Shown piece by piece: positions 26,084 to 34,160 of a DNA stretch of 49,793 nucleotides. The position numbers were made by a program, and so were the translations under genes. Position 1 is the stretch's first letter. Each line of letters begins with the position of its first letter. The stretch is from Geobacillus proteiniphilus (lineage in GTDB: Bacteria > Bacillota > Bacilli > Bacillales > Anoxybacillaceae). The stretch spans positions 1 to 49,793 of the forward strand of contig NZ_MQMG01000024.1 of the NCBI RefSeq assembly GCF_001908025.1, in the 5' to 3' direction. Under the pieces are notes generated by a model that saw only the letters and a list, made by a program, of their open reading frames with translations, searched no databases and was not told where the DNA came from.

Positions 26084-27530
26084 CGTTCATCCCCCCTTGC
26101 CATCTTGGCAGCCATAACCGCACCGTCGTTCCTTTTCCTGGTGCAGACTCGATTTCGGCCACATCCATCACTCCGTAAAACAGCTGCAGCCGGCGAATGA
26201 CATTGTGCAAGCCGATGCCGGTCGAATGGCCGCGCCCTTGCTCGCGGCGCGCCGGCGGTTCTTCGCCGCGGATCAACGCATCAAGCTCCGCTTTCACCTG
26301 CTCATCCATGCCGACACCATTGTCGCGCACTTCCACAACGACCCGCTCGTTTTCGGCGAAAACGGACACGGACAGCTCGGCTCCCTGCTCGTACGTCTCA
26401 ATGCCATGGATGAACGCATTTTCAATCAGCGGCTGCAACGTGAGCGGCGGAAGCGGTTGATCGAGGCAAGATGGTTCCGCCTCTAACGAAAACTTGATCC
26501 GATCAAAAAACCGCGTCTGCTGGATGAAGAAATATTCACGGGCGATGCGCACCTCATCGGCAAGCGTCACCGTCCGCTGCAAATCGCCCAAGTTGTAGCG
26601 CAAAATGGCCGCCACCGCTTCAATCAGCCGCGACGTTTGCTGGGCGTTCTCCAAGTACGCCATCTTCGCGACCGTGTTCAGCGTATTGAATAAAAAATGC
26701 GGATTGATTTGGCTTTGCAAGCTTTTGAGTTCCAGTTCCTTCACCAGCCGGTCGAGCTCAGCCTTTTGTTTCATCTCCGCAATCAGCTGCTTTAAATTGC
26801 GGCGCATGTCATTAAACGTGATCGTCAACAGCCGCAGCTCATCGTTGGTCATCGGCTCAATATCCGGCCCGTCCAGCCGCCCGTCAGCGATGGATCGGGC
26901 AGCGCGCGAGAGAAGAATGATCGGCTTCGTTAAGTGGCCGGAAAAGAACACCGCCAGCAAGGCGCCAAGCAACAACGTCGTGACAAACAATCCCATCCCC
27001 ATATAGCGGAAATAGCGGTTGCGCCGCTCCACTTCATCGTACCGCCGTTGGTAGGCCGTCAGCTCATCGTCAATCAAGTTTAACGTTTCCTCTTGCAAAA
27101 AGGACGCAATGTTCATCGTTTCATGCAAGTGGGACGAGTACAAGCCAATATTTCCGGCTTGAAAATGATAGACCGTCAGCGCCGCCTCCTCCAGCAAACT
27201 TTCAATCATATGTTCATAGTTTTCCGCCGCCAGCCGGTCGGACAGCACTGGCAAGATGGCGCCGAGCTGCCGGCGGTGTTGCTGCAGCCAGCGGAACTCC
27301 CGCTCATAAGCGCGTGCATACCGTCCTTCTTTTTCCGAGACGTACGCATTGAGCTGTTCCATCATTCGGTTTGCCCGCTGCGACACCTCATTCAGCAACA
27401 ACAATCGGCGCATCCGTTGATCATAATCGCTCATCATCTCTTCGCTCGTCTGATACAAAAGAAACACCGCTCCGTTAAGCAAAAGCAAAAAAACGGTAAA
27501 ACAAAGCAGCATCTTCGTCCGAATGTTCAT
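26061..27530 (-). CDS. YesM-type sensor histidine kinase
   Basis: A 489-residue membrane kinase. There is an N-terminal helix ([20 protein letters not shown]), an extracellular helical sensor (~30-170) and a second helix ([20 protein letters not shown]). A HAMP domain follows, then the His-kinase motif [19 protein letters not shown] with the phosphorylated His. The ATPase domain carries [11 protein letters not shown] (N box) and [10 protein letters not shown] (G1). The sensor is too small to bind sugar alone, and the tethered binding protein encoded upstream probably presents the ligand. The 165 bp between the two genes show no recognisable feature. Confidence 0.9.
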   Translation of the reverse strand: MNIRTKMLLCFTVFLLLLNGAVFLLYQTSEEMMSDYDQRMRRLLLLNEVSQRANRMMEQLNAYVSEKEGRYARAYEREFRWLQQHRRQLGAILPVLSDRLAAENYEHMIESLLEEAALTVYHFQAGNIGLYSSHLHETMNIASFLQEETLNLIDDELTAYQRRYDEVERRNRYFRYMGMGLFVTTLLLGALLAVFFSGHLTKPIILLSRAARSIADGRLDGPDIEPMTNDELRLLTITFNDMRRNLKQLIAEMKQKAELDRLVKELELKSLQSQINPHFLFNTLNTVAKMAYLENAQQTSRLIEAVAAILRYNLGDLQRTVTLADEVRIAREYFFIQQTRFFDRIKFSLEAEPSCLDQPLPPLTLQPLIENAFIHGIETYEQGAELSVSVFAENERVVVEVRDNGVGMDEQVKAELDALIRGEEPPARREQGRGHSTGIGLHNVIRRLQLFYGVMDVAEIESAPGKGTTVRLWLPRWQGGMNGESGDRR

Positions 27531-27695
27531 CTGGATTCCACCCCGCTGTCACCGGCGCTTTGTTGCCTGCATCGCCCTGCCGCTTCAAGCCGAACGTGTT
27601 CGAACGTCAAGGACGGCCGTCTCTCATGCTTTAGCGGCGTTCGCCAACCTTCCTCCGCTTTCAGCCCCCTCCCTACGGAGGCCTGGCAGGCACCT

Positions 27696-28709
27696 TCATG
27701 GCGTGTTGACCTCATAATTGCGCGCCGGGCGCAGCGGCAAGTCTTTTTTCCGAATGACTTTCGTCTCCGTATTCGTCACCGCCGGCACGTCTCTCCCGGC
27801 AACGATCTGGGCCATCATGTTCACGGCCCGATATCCCATTTCATACGGCTCCTGCACCACGGTCGCCGCAATCGTTCCTTTTTGCAAATAGCGGATCGTC
27901 TCAGGAAGCGTATCAAAACCGATAATATACGTCTTTTGCTCCCGGTGAAACTGCTCGACCACCTTGGCAACGCCAATCGCATCAAGCGCGCTCGTGCCGT
28001 AAAACGCATTCACATCCGGGTGCTTTTTCAAAATCGTATACGCCTTTTCCGCGGCTTGCACACGCGTAATGTGCGACTCTTCGATGGCGACGATGCGGAT
28101 GCCTTTTTCCTGTCTCACCGCATCCTCAAATCCGCGCACTCGCAGCTGTTGGTGCGCCGCCGTCAAACTGCCGGTAATAATCGCAACCGTTGCCTTGCCC
28201 TTCGTATCCTCAGCTAACGCCCTTCCTGCGAGAAAACCGGCATAATAATTATCCGTCCCCACATAGGCGACACGTCGGCTCGTCGGGGCATCCGTATCGA
28301 TCGTCACCACAGGAATATTCTTGTCCGTGATTTCGTTAATCACCGGGACAAATTCCGCTTCCGTCAACCCTTGTGTGATGATTCCATCGACTTTCGCTGC
28401 CGCCGCCTTTTTTAAAATGCGCAAATGCTCATCAATATTCGCCTGCCGCGGGCCGATATACTCGAGATCAACCCCCAGTTCTTTCGCCGCCGCTTTCGCT
28501 CCTTTTTCCACCAACCGCCAGTAATCATTATCGAGTTCCTCCGGCACAAGCACGAAATGGTATGCATCTTTTGTTTTTGCCGGAACCCGTTCCTTCTCTG
28601 GCTCCGGATATGCATACACGTTCCAAGCGCAATAGGCGGTGAAGGAAGCGCTTGCAAGCAGCGCGGCGATGCCGCCGCCGTAAAACAGCCGTTTCCACCA
28701 ATCGCGCAT
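27696..28709 (-). CDS. Membrane-tethered periplasmic-type sugar sensor
   Basis: A 337-residue Peripla_BP_4 protein related to RbsB. An uncleaved N-terminal helix (GGGIAALLASASFTAYCAWN) anchors it, and there is no lipobox. The binding fold follows: FVLVPEELDNDYWRLVEKGA, VDGIITQGL, NIPVVTIDTDAP, YVGTDNYYAGFLAGRALAED, then FYGTSALDAIGVAK and GFDTLPETIRYLQKG. Placed directly before a YesM/YesN pair, it corresponds to AraP of the G. stearothermophilus araPST sensor, which detects extracellular sugar and signals through the kinase. ATG 28709 behind AGGAGGG is preferred over the much longer frame from 28901. Confidence 0.85.
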   Translation of the reverse strand: MRDWWKRLFYGGGIAALLASASFTAYCAWNVYAYPEPEKERVPAKTKDAYHFVLVPEELDNDYWRLVEKGAKAAAKELGVDLEYIGPRQANIDEHLRILKKAAAAKVDGIITQGLTEAEFVPVINEITDKNIPVVTIDTDAPTSRRVAYVGTDNYYAGFLAGRALAEDTKGKATVAIITGSLTAAHQQLRVRGFEDAVRQEKGIRIVAIEESHITRVQAAEKAYTILKKHPDVNAFYGTSALDAIGVAKVVEQFHREQKTYIIGFDTLPETIRYLQKGTIAATVVQEPYEMGYRAVNMMAQIVAGRDVPAVTNTETKVIRKKDLPLRPARNYEVNTP

Positions 28710-28846
28710 CTTGATCCCTCCTACCGCCATTGTACACGAATGACGGGGCGCTAGCCTAGACAAAAGAAAATGGATGCCGTGTCTCTCCCTTCTTCCCGCC
28801 CTGCCGCGGCCGCACAGCCTCTGCTTCTCGATGGCAGCAAAAGCTG

Positions 28847-29083
28847 TATAGATGCAACGAAGAAGTTTAACATATCCTTGACGGAAAAGCGGTTTGTCCA
28901 TTTTCGACTGTCGAAGGCAAGCCTGTGGCTTGCCCCGTCACGCCAAGGCGTGACGGAAGACCGAACAACCGCCTGCTTCACAGACCCATATATGGGTCTG
29001 GAAGCGGCGTTGTTCGGTCGCCCGACAGTCGATCAAATACTTGGTAAAAGCTGCAAATGGTAAAGCTTCAAATTGCATCTATA
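28847..29083. repeat. 237-bp element of nested hairpins with terminal inverted repeats
   Basis: The ends are perfect inverted repeats TATAGATGCAA (28847-28857) and TTGCATCTATA (29073-29083). Inside, CGACTGTCG (28905-28913) pairs with CGACAGTCG (29023-29031) to close a junction of three hairpins. These are GGCAAGCC/GGCTTGCC (28916-28934), CCGTCACGCC/GGCGTGACGG (28935-28956), and GACCGAACAAC/GTTGTTCGGTC (28959-29019). The third is topped by the perfect palindrome CAGACCCATATATGGGTCTG (28981-29000). No ORF explains it. It could be a MITE, a structured RNA or a protein-binding DNA structure. It lies between the sensor gene and the terminator of the Rpn-like gene. Confidence 0.8.
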
Positions 29084-29165
29084 TGAAATACAAATAGGGT
29101 TCAGCCCGGCCGGCATCATCCGCCATGCGGCAATGGCCATGCCCATCATCAAGCGCAGAGTGAGC

Positions 29166-29207
29166 AAAAAACGCCGTTCCGAAACAGGCTCGCTGCATCG
29201 GAACGGC
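29166..29207 (-). terminator. Terminator of the Rpn-like gene
   Basis: GCCGTTCCG/CGGAACGGC stem followed by TTTTTTG on the minus strand. Confidence 0.85.
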
Positions 29208-29221
29208 ATCTCCCCATTTTT

Positions 29222-30076
29222 TTACTCTTTCAACTTTTCCACTGCCTCCACCGGCAACCCGGTCAACTCACAAATCGTCGGCACGTCGTACCCTTTCGCC
29301 AACATCCGCTTGGCCACGTCCATTTTCCCTTTTTCCATCCCTTTTTCCATTCCCTGCCGCTCGTATGAGATCAGGAGATCGTTCACTTTTTTCGCTTCCT
29401 TCGTTTCCATTTGGCTCACCTCGTTTCGCAATTGGATTTCCTCTTGTTCGGACAGCGTCAAATACGTCTCGAAAAACCGAAACAACAGCCGCTGCCTCGC
29501 CTCGTCAAGCTCCAGGCGGACGAGCAGGCGCAAAAATTCTTTTTTCACTTCAACCTTTTCGCTTTCATTATACCCCATTTTGCTTAACAAGGCGGCGGCA
29601 ACCGGGTTGTCGCGGCGAATGTACTCGCGCCATGGCAGTTTGCGAAGTTCAACAGTAAGAAAGCGGAAATCGACAACGGTTAGGAACGGAAACTTGATGG
29701 TGAACGAGGACGGTTCATCGCGGTGTTCGTCATAGCTGAAGATGGCAATGGGAAGAATGCGGCGACGGTATTTTTGAAACAAGCGGCTGACATAAATGAA
29801 CATGCGCTCGGGAAACGTCGGCTGCGTGTAGCTTTGATGTTCGATATGCACGATGATCAGCCCGTCTTCCCCCTTCAACTTCGTTTCGACCAATAGATCC
29901 ACACGGTGCTTTTCGCCGGCTACCACATCCGTAAACACCTCTTCGGACAAAAATGAGACGTGGCGGAAGTCGATTTGTTCATACACGTGCGGGAAAAAAA
30001 GAAGCAAAAACTCTTCAAAAAACGTCGACAACAACTCCTTAAACAGCCGGTCGTGGTCGATTCGTGTTTCGGACAC
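29222..30076 (-). CDS. Rpn/YhgA-like PD-(D/E)XK nuclease family protein
   Basis: A 284-residue protein of the Rpn (recombination-promoting nuclease, formerly putative transposase) family. The N-terminal part has DHDRLFKELLSTFFEEFLLL. The nuclease core follows: HRVDLLVETKL and GLIIVHIEHQSY, matching the D ... ExQ pattern. The C-terminal half is helical and ends with a repeated GMEKGMEKG basic stretch and LAKGYDVPTICELTGLPVEA, the usual tail. The start is GTG 30076, six bases after AAGGAGG. It is monocistronic. Many copies occur in Geobacillus genomes. The role is probably DNA cleavage in recombination, but the substrate is unknown. Confidence 0.85.
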   Translation of the reverse strand: MSETRIDHDRLFKELLSTFFEEFLLLFFPHVYEQIDFRHVSFLSEEVFTDVVAGEKHRVDLLVETKLKGEDGLIIVHIEHQSYTQPTFPERMFIYVSRLFQKYRRRILPIAIFSYDEHRDEPSSFTIKFPFLTVVDFRFLTVELRKLPWREYIRRDNPVAAALLSKMGYNESEKVEVKKEFLRLLVRLELDEARQRLLFRFFETYLTLSEQEEIQLRNEVSQMETKEAKKVNDLLISYERQGMEKGMEKGKMDVAKRMLAKGYDVPTICELTGLPVEAVEKLKE

Positions 30077-30112
30077 GGTCTCCCTCCTTGTGATATTTGA
30101 ACTTCCTTTATT

Positions 30113-30547
30113 TTATTCGCCGCGCCTTGGGCAAAATCCTGCCGAAAAGGCTGGTGAAAAAATGACCGGAATCGTCCGCAATCCCTTAAACAATCCGCCC
30201 GGGCCGTTTGTCTCCTGGCCGATCACCCCGTACTTGAGCGGAATGCGCTCGTCTTTCGCCCGCGCCTCAAGACCTCCGACGCGAAACTGCGTCGTGACAA
30301 AGTCAGCCCCGTCAAGCGCCCGGCGGCGATCCAAAGTCAAATGAATCTCGATCGGCACGCCAGCTTTTTCAACCATCCGTTTGGCAAGTGCGCCGACGAT
30401 TTCAAGTTTTTCTTTGCCTTCCGGAATATCGACAAGCCACAATTCCCCGACCGGCAATTCATGATAACGCTTGATCAACCCTTCGACCAATTCCGGCGTG
30501 TAGCTCGATCCGCCGCCGATCGTCGCCATTTTCAATCGTTTATCCAT
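30113..30547 (-). pseudogene. GH4 6-phospho-glycosidase, 3'-truncated
   Basis: N-terminal part of a GH4 NAD- and Mn-dependent 6-phospho-glucosidase (CelF/LicH or GlvA-like). It shows KMATIGGGSSYTPELVEGL (NAD loop), DFVTTQFRVGGLEARAKDER and YGVIGQETNGPGGLFKGLRT, the last carrying the family NGPGG motif. Homology ends after LRTIPVI (about 30160), and the frame then runs through 15 unrelated residues to a stop. Family members have about 440 residues and this has 144, so the substrate-binding and metal-binding parts are gone. ATG 30547 follows GAGG. It is divergent from a complete RpiR-type regulator that once probably controlled it. Confidence 0.85.
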
Positions 30548-30575
30548 ATTCCTCTTCCCCTTTCGCCCTGTTGGG

Positions 30576-30586
30576 CATGGTATAAT
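30576..30586 (+). promoter_or_regulatory. Extended -10 promoter of the RpiR gene
   Basis: CATGGTATAAT with TATAAT at 30581-30586 and TGn directly upstream, 86 bp before the start codon of the regulator. Confidence 0.6.
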
Positions 30587-30671
30587 CAATGTAGGAATCA
30601 ACCAGTGGGCTTGAAAGCGCCATCCTTTCCCAGCCATCGCACGTTCCGTCCCATGAAAGCGAGGTGTCCCG

Positions 30672-31439
30672 ATGTTCACTCCCGAACAAATCGCCCAGTT
30701 TTCCGAGCTCGATTACGCCATTTACGACTACGTGATGAAACACCCGCATGAAGTCGCGTACATGCGCATCCGCGAGCTCGCCGAAGCCGTCCATGTCTCG
30801 TCGCCGACTGTGCTCCGTTTTTGCAAAAAGGTCGGATGCGAAGGGTTCAGCGAATTTAAGACAAAATGGAAGCTGTATTTGCGCGAGACAAAGCGAACGT
30901 CAATCATCAACAGTCAAGAGGCGCTTAAAGAATTTTTCGAGCGGACGCTGACCGCCGATTACGAGCGGACCATTCTGGAGGCGGCAGCCGCGATCGCCCA
31001 AGCGGAGCACGTCATTTTCGTCGGATCGGGCAGCTCGGGCATTTTGGCCGAATACGGCTCCCGCTATTTTTCCGCCTTTCAAAAGTTTTCCGTCTACATC
31101 AAGGACCCATTTTTCCCTATTTACGGCCATTATTTCCACAACTGCGCTGTCATCGCCTTGTCGGTGTCTGGAGAGACGTCATATACGCTCGCCCAAGTGC
31201 ACCGACTCAAGGAAAACGGCAGTACGATCATCAGCATCACCAACCGGAAACATTGCACACTCGCGAACATCTCGGACTACAACTTGACATACTACACCAC
31301 GCCGGAGCGGATCGGACAGACGGATGTCACAACCCAGCTCCCGGTCATCTACTTGCTCGAACGGTTAGCGAAAGAAATGTATCGGCTGCTGGGACGGAAG
31401 ACGGAAACGATCGGAAAGGACAGCAGCCCAACCGTTTGA
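30672..31439 (+). CDS. RpiR-family sugar-phosphate regulator
   Basis: A 255-residue MurR/RpiR regulator. The N-terminal HTH_6 (residues ~1-77) includes MRIRELAEAVHVSSPTVLRF and CKKVGCEGFSEFK. A SIS sugar-phosphate domain (~110-240) has VIFVGSGSSGILAEYGSRYF and IALSVSGETSYTLAQVHRLK. The pairing with a divergent GH4 gene resembles glvR/glvA and licR-type arrangements. The regulator looks intact, while its presumed target is truncated. Confidence 0.88.
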   Translation: MFTPEQIAQFSELDYAIYDYVMKHPHEVAYMRIRELAEAVHVSSPTVLRFCKKVGCEGFSEFKTKWKLYLRETKRTSIINSQEALKEFFERTLTADYERTILEAAAAIAQAEHVIFVGSGSSGILAEYGSRYFSAFQKFSVYIKDPFFPIYGHYFHNCAVIALSVSGETSYTLAQVHRLKENGSTIISITNRKHCTLANISDYNLTYYTTPERIGQTDVTTQLPVIYLLERLAKEMYRLLGRKTETIGKDSSPTV

Positions 31440-31729
31440 GCCCAGCTCCGCTGATCGCGGCAACGCCATCGCCTTGTTGTTGGCTCCATCTACTATTACT
31501 AAACCGCGCCTGAGGGCAAAAGTAAAGGGAATGGCGCCCCGTTGTAACAAAAGGAAAACGAAAAACAACTTTTTCTATGTTGTAACGCTATGTTACAAGG
31601 GCGAGAACGGGCTGTGCATACAAGGGTTAGCGGACAATGCGTTTGTTTTTTTAAACTCAGCCTTGACACTTTTGTGTTGTTTGAGGCGCGCTTAGCGGAT
31701 TTCTCCTTTGCACCGCCCGCCGATCAAAA
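31440..31729. other. Intergenic stretch, no gene seen
   Basis: No convincing CDS. GTTGTAAC occurs twice (near 31542 and 31579), the second time inside a TTGTAAC/GTTACAA hairpin (31580-31598). This could be a terminator remnant or a protein site. Confidence 0.4.
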
Positions 31730-31756
31730 GAAAAATCCCCGCCAACAGGCAGGGAT
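31730..31756 (-). terminator. Terminator of the E2-E1-oxidase operon
   Basis: ATCCCTGCC/GGCGGGGAT stem (one G-U pair), then TTTTCTTTT on the minus strand, 18 bases past the oxidase stop. Confidence 0.85.
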
Positions 31757-31774
31757 GCAGAGCGTCCGCTATGA

Positions 31775-33136
31775 TCAAAAAATTTTCCCCGGATTGAGAA
31801 TGCCGTTCGGGTCAAACAGCTGTTTCAACCGTTTCATCCAAAGCACGGCGTCTCCTTTTTCTTCACGCAAAAACGCCCGTTTGCCAATGCCGATGCCGTG
31901 CTCTCCCGTGCACGTGCCGCCGCGCGATAAGGCATAGCGGACGATATGGGCGTGCACGCGTTCGATCCGCGCCATCTCATCCGCATCGTTCGGGTCAAAG
32001 GCAAGCACCGTATGGTAATTGCCGTCGCCGACATGGCCGAAAATCGCGGCGGTCATATTCTGCTCGTCAACGAGCCGACGTGTATCGGCGATCGCCCCCG
32101 GCAGCTCGGACAGCGGCACGCACACATCTGTTGAGAGCATCGCCTTGCCTGGATAGGCGGCTTGAATGGCGAACGCCGCATGGTGGCGCGCTTCCCAAAG
32201 CTTCGCGCGGGCGAGCGAGTCGGTCTCGACCACAAACGAAACCGCCCCCTCCGCTTCGCACAATTCGTTGACAAGCTTTGTTCCGTCCTCGACGCTTGAT
32301 GGGCTGCCGCTCAGTTCGATAAACAACGTCGGTTTCACCGGATAATCGGTTTTTTTGTACGCATTGACCGCCGCGATCGTCGCCTCGTCAACGAGCTCGA
32401 TTTTCCCCGGACCGACGCCGGCTTTCAGCACGGCAAACGCCGCTTGCGCTGCCGCCTCGAGCGATGGGAAGCACGCTTTGATAGCGTTTGTCGCCTCCGG
32501 AATGCCATGCAGGCGGACAATAAGGCGGGTGAACACGCCAAGCGTCCCTTCCGACCCGACGAACAAGCCTGTCAAATCATAGCCGGCCGACGATTTCACC
32601 GCCAAGCTGCCCGTTTGAATGACCGAACCGTCAGCGAGCACCACCTCAAGGCCAAGCACTTGATCGCGCATGACGCCGTATTTCACGCAGTTCGTGCCGC
32701 TCGCGTTCGTCGCCGCCATGCCGCCGATCGTCGCGTCCGCCCCCGGATCGACCGGGAAAAACAACCCATATCGCTTAAGCGCCTCATTCAGTTGCAGCCG
32801 CGTTACTCCCGGCTCGACGATGGCGAGAAAATCGTCCGGGCGAATGTCGATGATGTTGTTCATCAACGTCAAATCCAAGCTGATGCCGCCCGCAACCGGG
32901 ATGACATGCCCTTCCAAGCTCGTGCCGGCGCCAAACGGCGTAACAGGAATGCGGTGCTCGTTGGCAAACGCCATCACCCAGCTCACTTCCTCTGCCGTCT
33001 TCGGAAAGACAACGACATCAGGCGCATGCGGCGCATGGTAGGCGATGCCTTTGCTGTGGTGTTCGAGCACCGTTTCATTGACGCTCACCCGCTCGCGGTC
33101 GCCGATCAATTCAAGCAGTGATTCGTATACGCTCAT
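31775..33136 (-). CDS. FAD-linked 2-hydroxy-acid oxidase (GlcD / D-lactate dehydrogenase type)
   Basis: A 453-residue flavoprotein that oxidises D-lactate or glycolate to the 2-oxo acid. The PCMH FAD-binding domain (~40-215) has PVTPFGAGTSLEGHVIPVAG and PVDPGADATIGGMAATNASG. The C-terminal FAD-oxidase domain has FGHVGDGNYHTVLAFDP and GTCTGEHGIGIGKRAFL, with the conserved His residues. ATG 33136 follows AAGGGGGAG and is preferred over 33244. As the last gene of an operon of 2-oxo-acid dehydrogenase components, it may feed them pyruvate or another oxo acid. Confidence 0.88.
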   Translation of the reverse strand: MSVYESLLELIGDRERVSVNETVLEHHSKGIAYHAPHAPDVVVFPKTAEEVSWVMAFANEHRIPVTPFGAGTSLEGHVIPVAGGISLDLTLMNNIIDIRPDDFLAIVEPGVTRLQLNEALKRYGLFFPVDPGADATIGGMAATNASGTNCVKYGVMRDQVLGLEVVLADGSVIQTGSLAVKSSAGYDLTGLFVGSEGTLGVFTRLIVRLHGIPEATNAIKACFPSLEAAAQAAFAVLKAGVGPGKIELVDEATIAAVNAYKKTDYPVKPTLFIELSGSPSSVEDGTKLVNELCEAEGAVSFVVETDSLARAKLWEARHHAAFAIQAAYPGKAMLSTDVCVPLSELPGAIADTRRLVDEQNMTAAIFGHVGDGNYHTVLAFDPNDADEMARIERVHAHIVRYALSRGGTCTGEHGIGIGKRAFLREEKGDAVLWMKRLKQLFDPNGILNPGKIF

Positions 33137-33182
33137 CGTTCTCCCCCTTATCGATGGGATCAGCGGACGTACCGCCCATCGG

Positions 33183-34160
33183 CTAATAACGCAGCAACGT
33201 GTGAATCCCTTCCGCAATACGCTCGGCGTTCGGCAGCCAATCATCTTCCACCGACGGCACCGGATACGGCGTGTCGTAGCCGGCGATGCGCACGATCGGG
33301 GCCGAGAGAGCGAATAGCGCCCGCTCGCTGATCAAGGCCGCCACTTCGGCGCCAAATCCCCCCGTTTTCACCGCCTCGTGAACGATCATCACCCGCCCTG
33401 TTTTTTCCACCGAGGCAATGATCGTGTCGATATCAAGCGGCTGCAGGCAGCGAAGGTCGATCACCTCCGCATTGACCCCTTTCGTTTGCATCTCGGCGGC
33501 AAGTTTGGCGACAAGCGGCACCGTCGGCCCCCACGTGAGGATCGTCACATCGTCTCCTTCTTTGACGACCCGCGCTTGGCCGAGCGGAATCGTGTACGGT
33601 TCTTCCGGCACCTCCATGCGAAACGCCCGATACAGCTTCATCGGCTCCAAAAACAAAACCGGGTCTTCATCGCGAATGGCGGAAATCAATAGCCCTTTCG
33701 CATCGTAAGGATTGGACGGCATGACCACTTTTAAGCCCGGGGAATGGGTAAACAGCGCCTCGAGCGCATCCGAATGCAATTCGGGCGTCCGCACCCCGCC
33801 GCCGTACGGGCTGCGCACAACGATCGGGCACGAAAACCGTCCGGCGGAGCGGAAGCGGATGCGTGCCGCCTGGGCCGCAAGCTGGTCCATCGCCTGGTAC
33901 ACAAACCCGAGAAACTGAATTTCGGCAATCGGCCGCATTCCGTTGATCGCCAAACCGATTGACGTGCCGATAATGCCCGATTCCGCAAGCGGCGTATCAA
34001 ACACACGCTGGTCGCCAAATTGCTCAAGCAGCCCGTCCGTCGCCCGGAAGACGCCGCCGTTTTCGCCGACATCTTCGCCAAGCACGATGATGCGCGAATC
34101 GCGCTCCATCTCCTGGCGCATCGCTTCATTGATCGCTTCAATCATCGTCAGCTCGGCCAT
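33183..34160 (-). CDS. 2-oxo-acid dehydrogenase E1 beta subunit
   Basis: A 325-residue transketolase-like subunit (PdhB/BkdB/AcoB type). It shows MIEAINEAMRQEMERDSRII, GEDVGENGGVFRATDGLLEQ, FDTPLAESGIIGTSIGLAIN, RSPYGGGVRTPELHSDALEA and the C-terminal DLRCLQPLDIDTIIASVEKT. It forms the alpha2beta2 E1 with the subunit encoded directly upstream, where the start abuts the stop codon. Whether the complex uses pyruvate, a branched-chain oxo acid or acetoin is not settled by sequence reading alone. Confidence 0.9.
   Translation of the reverse strand: MAELTMIEAINEAMRQEMERDSRIIVLGEDVGENGGVFRATDGLLEQFGDQRVFDTPLAESGIIGTSIGLAINGMRPIAEIQFLGFVYQAMDQLAAQAARIRFRSAGRFSCPIVVRSPYGGGVRTPELHSDALEALFTHSPGLKVVMPSNPYDAKGLLISAIRDEDPVLFLEPMKLYRAFRMEVPEEPYTIPLGQARVVKEGDDVTILTWGPTVPLVAKLAAEMQTKGVNAEVIDLRCLQPLDIDTIIASVEKTGRVMIVHEAVKTGGFGAEVAALISERALFALSAPIVRIAGYDTPYPVPSVEDDWLPNAERIAEGIHTLLRY

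Noticed and set aside
30140-30165. GGCTGGTGAAAAA at the break of the GH4 gene, resembling the end of the 37106 mini-element
   Set aside because: The orientation is wrong: the inside of the element would be the GH4 codons themselves. Similarity over a short stretch is not enough to claim an insertion.
31540-31600. Repeated GTTGTAAC motifs with a small hairpin after the RpiR gene
   Set aside because: Too short and without a T-run or nearby promoter, so no function can be supported.
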